From NCBI RefSeq assembly GCF_026343335.1, contig NZ_JAPELX010000002.1, forward strand, positions 1-64,000: DNA of 64,000 nucleotides, in the 5' to 3' direction. This DNA comes from Streptomyces sp. NBC_00078. Its GTDB lineage: Bacteria > Actinomycetota > Actinomycetes > Streptomycetales > Streptomycetaceae. The translations under genes and the position numbers were made by a program. The notes beneath the pieces were generated by a model that had not been told where the DNA came from, searched no databases, and saw nothing but the letters and a program-made list of their open reading frames with translations. Below are positions 61,001 to 64,000 of this stretch, piece by piece (position 1 is the stretch's first letter; each line of letters opens with the position of its first letter).

Positions 61001-62251
61001 ATGACCGAGACCGCCCGGACGCCCCTCGCGGTGTTCGAACGTCACGAGTCGAACGTACGCAGCTACTGCCGCGACTTCCCGGTGGTCTTCGAACGAGCCG
61101 CCGGACACCATCTGTGGGACACCTCCGGGCGCCGCTACATCGACCTGCTGTGCGGGGCCGGATCGCTCAACTACGGCCACAACCCACCCGCGATCGTCGA
61201 GAGGGTGATGGCCTACCTCACGGCCGGGGGCCCGGTGCAGTCCCTGGACCTGCACACCGCCGCCAAGGCCGACTTCCTGGAGCGGTTCACGAGCCTCGTC
61301 CTGGAACCCCGCGGGCTCGGCGACCACGTGACGCAGTTCCCCGGACCGGCCGGAACCCTGGCGGTCGAAGCCGCCCTGAAGCTGGCCCGCAAGGTCACCG
61401 GACGCACCGAGGTGATCGCCTTCACCGGAGGCTTCCACGGCGCGTCCCTGGGAGCCCTCGCCGCCACGACCTCACCGCTGCTGCGCGGCGCGGCCGGTGT
61501 CCCGCTGACCGACGTCACCATCCTCCCGTACGGCGATGCCCACGACGCGGTCGCCGCCCTGGAACGCGCCGGGGCCGCCGACACGCCCGCAGCGATCCTG
61601 CTGGAGGCGGTCCAGGGCGAGGGCGGACTCCACACGGCGCCCCGCCCCTGGCTGGCCCGTATCCGCGAACTCGCCGACACCACCGGTGCGTTGGTGATCG
61701 TCGACGACATCCAGGCGGGCTGCGGACGCACCGGTACCTTCTTCAGCTTCGAGGACACCCCCGAACTCCGCCCCGACCTGGTCTGCCTGTCGAAGTCCCT
61801 CAGCGGAATGGGGCTACCGATGGCGGCGCTGTTGATCCGGCGCGAGATCGACCGTTGGGCCCCCGGCGAGCACAACGGCACGTTCCGTGGCCACAACCTC
61901 GCCTTCGTGGCGGGCGCCGCGGCACTGGACCACTGGACCGAGCCGCACTTCACCGACCACGTCGCCGAACTGACCGCAGCGATCCGCACCAGCCTGGCGA
62001 GCATCACCGACGCCCTCCCGGTGGGTGCCGCCCAAGTCGTCGGCAAGGGAGCGATGAGCGGACTGCGATTCCCCGCCCCCGGAACGGCCGAGCGGATACG
62101 GGAGGCGTTGTTCCGCGCCGGCATCGTCGCCGAGACCTCGGGGTCGGGGCATGTACTGAAGCTCCTGCCACCCCTGACGATTCCCCTCACCGATTGGAAG
62201 GACGTGGCGGACACCCTGGGCGACACCGTCCAGGTACTCGCCACGGCGTAG
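61001..62251 (+). CDS. Diaminobutyrate-2-oxoglutarate aminotransferase-like (EctB-type)
   Basis: 416 residues, class III PLP aminotransferase. Very likely converts L-aspartate-4-semialdehyde to L-2,4-diaminobutyrate. Seen: the EctB-like run QFPGPAGTLAVEAALKLARK, FTGGFHGASLGALAAT, ILLEAVQGEGGL, IVDDIQAGCGRTG with the PLP-ring Asp, CLSKSLSGMG with the PLP lysine, and WAPGEHNGTFRGHN, all in the order of the family. No ectA or ectC is nearby, so Dab is made for the peptide and not for ectoine. It is the last gene of the rightward arm, 60 nt after the hydroxylase, with GAAAGGTACG upstream of the ATG. Confidence 0.9.
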   Translation: MTETARTPLAVFERHESNVRSYCRDFPVVFERAAGHHLWDTSGRRYIDLLCGAGSLNYGHNPPAIVERVMAYLTAGGPVQSLDLHTAAKADFLERFTSLVLEPRGLGDHVTQFPGPAGTLAVEAALKLARKVTGRTEVIAFTGGFHGASLGALAATTSPLLRGAAGVPLTDVTILPYGDAHDAVAALERAGAADTPAAILLEAVQGEGGLHTAPRPWLARIRELADTTGALVIVDDIQAGCGRTGTFFSFEDTPELRPDLVCLSKSLSGMGLPMAALLIRREIDRWAPGEHNGTFRGHNLAFVAGAAALDHWTEPHFTDHVAELTAAIRTSLASITDALPVGAAQVVGKGAMSGLRFPAPGTAERIREALFRAGIVAETSGSGHVLKLLPPLTIPLTDWKDVADTLGDTVQVLATA

Positions 62252-62265
62252 TCGCCCGACGCCCT

Positions 62266-62296
62266 GGGGACGAGCCGAGCGGCCGCGGCCGTCCCC
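62266..62296. terminator. Possible terminator at the end of the NRPS operon
   Basis: GGGGACG and CGTCCCC form a 7-bp stem around a 17-nt GC-rich interior that itself holds GCGGCCGC. It starts 15 nt after the aminotransferase stop. Confidence 0.4.
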
Positions 62297-62638
62297 GGGA
62301 CCGAAGGCGCGTTCAGCCCCGGAATGTCGCGGCCCTCGGCGAGTTCGCCAGCCGTACCCCGGCCGTGGCCGACCTCGTGCTGGTGCGCGGCAACCTGCCG
62401 ACGTCCGGGGTGGCCGGCGAGCAGGCCCCCAGGCGGCGGTCGCCCGCCGGCCGCTCGCAGAGGCCGGTCAGGCTCGGTCCCGTGAACCCCCACATCCGGA
62501 ACCGGATCACGGCCGGTGCTTCCCTGATGATTGAGTGAGTTCAAGGGACTCACAGGGGTGGAAGATGGACGAGTGGTGGCTGGTGTTCGTGCCGGATCCG
62601 GAGCGGTGGGAGCCGCTGCCGGAGGAGGGGGTGCTGGG
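62297..62638. other. Intergenic region before the recombinase
   Basis: About 340 nt between the biosynthetic operon and the recombinase. An ATG at 62565 opens a 25-residue tryptophan-rich stretch (MDEWWLVFVPDPERWEPL) that ends in an overlap with the recombinase start and could be a leader peptide or chance. A protein-like patch at about 62320-62400 is not recognised. GGAGGAGGGG at 62621-62630 is the ribosome site of the recombinase. Confidence 0.4.
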
Positions 62639-64000
62639 GTGGGGGTCCGTGACTTGCCGGCCGCGGTGGCCGCGGTGGGGCTTCAGCCGGGCGATCCGGT
62701 TTTTGTACGGCCTGATTTCGTGGTCGATCCCGAGCTGCTGGAATTCGTACGCTCCCCGGAATTCCACCCGCTGGAGCGGGAAACTCGGCGGAATTACGCA
62801 CTGGATATCCGGCTGTTGCTGACTTGGTTGTGGCGACGCGGGATACCGTGGCGGCAAGCGACCGAGGCCGACTTGCGCGCGTACAGGGAATTTCGGTGTG
62901 ACTCGCCACTCAACCCAAGCCGAATCAGCGGGGCGAAGTGGGATCGGGAAGCGCCGGCTTTCACACGGCTCTACCGGTGGGCGAAGGTCACGCCGCTGCC
63001 GGTAGACAGCAAGCGCCGGACAGACCGCGCAGCGGACGCCCGCAGCTCGCGAGTGTCGTGGCTGACACCACGAACTTGGGGTCTCTGGCAGGACGTGGGC
63101 CTTCGCGGCCTCGGTCCCGACGGGACACCGGTGCCGGGCTGGGACGCGCGGACCGAACTTCGGAACACCTCGTTCGTCGGGTTCACCCTAAGCTCGGGAC
63201 TGCGGCGGCAGGAATCCAGCGCCATGTTGACGTTCGAAGTGCCGTCCCGACCGCTGCGCTCGGGCCGCTACTGCCACGGGGAGGTGGCCCGAGCGCTGTC
63301 CCGGTCGAAGCGAGACCGGACCTTCTACGCGTCGGTCGATTCATTGCGCCAGGTCAGCGCCTACGCTGAGTCGGAGCGGGCCTGGGCAGTCGAACGGGCC
63401 CAGGTCCAGGGACGCTACGAGAAGTTGCCGCTGATGCGGCTGATCACGAAGGTCACGACGGGCCGCACCCCGACGGTCCACTGGGTCGACCGCGACGGCG
63501 TCCAAGGCCGATATGACCTGAACCTGCTCGACTGGCGCGAGCAGCAGTGGCTGTTCGTCGAGGGGCCACAGGGCCCGGAGCCGGCGTGGTTGTGGCTGAC
63601 CGAGCAGGGCCTGCCCATGCTGCCGGACCGCTGGAACACTGTGTTCCGGCAGGCCAACCAACGGTGCGAGCAGGCTCTGCTGACTCCGCAGGAGCGGGAG
63701 ACATCCCGGCTGCTGCGGGTCGCGGAGATCCGGGGGAAGGTCCCGTACGCGACGCCCCATTCCATGCGTCACTCGATGGCGCTCTACATGTTGATCCTGC
63801 TCAACGAGTTGATGGACAAGAAGTACGGGCTGACCGCCGCGGACCGGCGCGACTTCGCCCAGCTCTACGGCGACCCGTGGTGGCTGGTGAAGACCCTGTT
63901 GGGGCACAAGGACGTTGAGACGACGAAGGAGCACTACCTCAACCCTCGGGAATTGCATCAGACGGGCGAGAAGTCGCAGGCCGCCTGCTCGTGGAGGGAG
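62639..64000 (+). CDS. Tyrosine site-specific recombinase, C-terminus beyond the window
   Basis: 454 residues visible, uninterrupted to the right edge. Starts at a GTG at 62639, eight bases after GGAGGAGGGG. Seen: an N-terminal SAM-like core-binding part (ERETRRNYALDIRLLLTWLW near residue 45, EADLRAYREF), the first catalytic Arg in SSGLRRQE near residue 195, PHSMRHSMALYM (His-x-x-Arg) near residue 375, LLGHKDVETTKEHYLN near residue 425 with catalytic His and Tyr. Unlike most phage integrases it has a long insertion between the first Arg and the HxxR box, as in the larger actinobacterial recombinases that often travel in sets of two or three. It may belong to a mobile element that borders the cluster; the partner genes would lie to the right of this window. 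Confidence 0.85.
   Translation, partial: MGVRDLPAAVAAVGLQPGDPVFVRPDFVVDPELLEFVRSPEFHPLERETRRNYALDIRLLLTWLWRRGIPWRQATEADLRAYREFRCDSPLNPSRISGAKWDREAPAFTRLYRWAKVTPLPVDSKRRTDRAADARSSRVSWLTPRTWGLWQDVGLRGLGPDGTPVPGWDARTELRNTSFVGFTLSSGLRRQESSAMLTFEVPSRPLRSGRYCHGEVARALSRSKRDRTFYASVDSLRQVSAYAESERAWAVERAQVQGRYEKLPLMRLITKVTTGRTPTVHWVDRDGVQGRYDLNLLDWREQQWLFVEGPQGPEPAWLWLTEQGLPMLPDRWNTVFRQANQRCEQALLTPQERETSRLLRVAEIRGKVPYATPHSMRHSMALYMLILLNELMDKKYGLTAADRRDFAQLYGDPWWLVKTLLGHKDVETTKEHYLNPRELHQTGEKSQAACSWRE

Noticed and set aside
61114..62538. Overlapping 474-codon plus-strand frame
   Set aside because: Shadow of the aminotransferase; only the last 70 codons beyond 62251 are not overlapped and they match nothing I know.
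1..64000. CRISPR arrays, tRNA or rRNA genes
   Set aside because: I found no regularly spaced repeats, cloverleaf with conserved T-loop, or rRNA-like segments by eye; a covariance-model search would be needed to exclude a degenerate tRNA at the recombinase border.

Overview
The window looks like chromosomal DNA of a Streptomyces or close relative. It is very GC-rich, uses many GTG starts, couples genes through 4-nt ATGA/GTGA overlaps, carries a known type of Streptomyces palindromic repeat, and is rich in secondary metabolism. It breaks into four blocks.

(1) 1-6.5 kb, aromatic meta-cleavage catabolism, all on the minus strand. One operon holds 2-hydroxypenta-2,4-dienoate hydratase, acylating acetaldehyde dehydrogenase and 4-hydroxy-2-oxovalerate aldolase (mhpD-mhpF-mhpE). 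A second holds a C-C bond hydrolase, a gamma-carbonic-anhydrase-like protein and a ferredoxin reductase. The start of a probable CaiB-type CoA-transferase runs off the left edge. All three transcription units carry the same inverted repeat, GTTCC-N7-GGAAC, 65-83 nt before the first start codon, so they look like one regulon.

(2) 6.5-19.4 kb, a decayed region. It holds an IS6-type remnant that cut a GH43-like gene, ISAs1- and IS5-like remnants, and broken copies of a P-type ATPase and a dehydrogenase E2 subunit. Among them are intact stress or redox genes: a cyclic-nucleotide-binding protein, transaldolase, an FAD oxidoreductase and a universal stress protein. A GH65 glycoside phosphorylase carries a single-base frameshift. 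An unrecognised membrane protein and a small acidic protein (7.4-9.5 kb) have visibly lower GC.

(3) 19.5-23.9 kb, a small terpene locus. A truncated dxs-like gene, a class-II-cyclase-like protein and a class I terpene synthase are coupled by 4-nt overlaps, with a divergent HTH/TPR-like regulator.

(4) 24.5-62.3 kb, a large lipopeptide NRPS cluster. A leftward arm encodes an ABC transporter, an F420-type (LLM) oxidoreductase, a type II thioesterase, an SDR and a free-standing adenylation-carrier protein with a threonine-like code. A rightward arm encodes a fatty acyl-AMP ligase, two acyl-CoA dehydrogenase-like proteins, an acyl carrier protein, one 7366-residue seven-module NRPS, an MbtH protein, an AsnO-like hydroxylase and a diaminobutyrate aminotransferase-like enzyme. 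NRPS module 2 has condensation and carrier domains but no adenylation domain. The free-standing threonine A-T protein is the obvious trans partner, a logic known from ramoplanin and enduracidin. The predicted scaffold is an unsaturated fatty acyl-D-aa1-Thr2-aa3-Asn4-Asn5-aa6-aa7, with one or both Asn possibly 3-hydroxylated and diaminobutyrate at one or more of positions 1, 3, 6 or 7. I do not recognise a known compound with this order. The right edge holds the start of a tyrosine recombinase, open to the end of the window.

No rRNA, tRNA or CRISPR array was seen.
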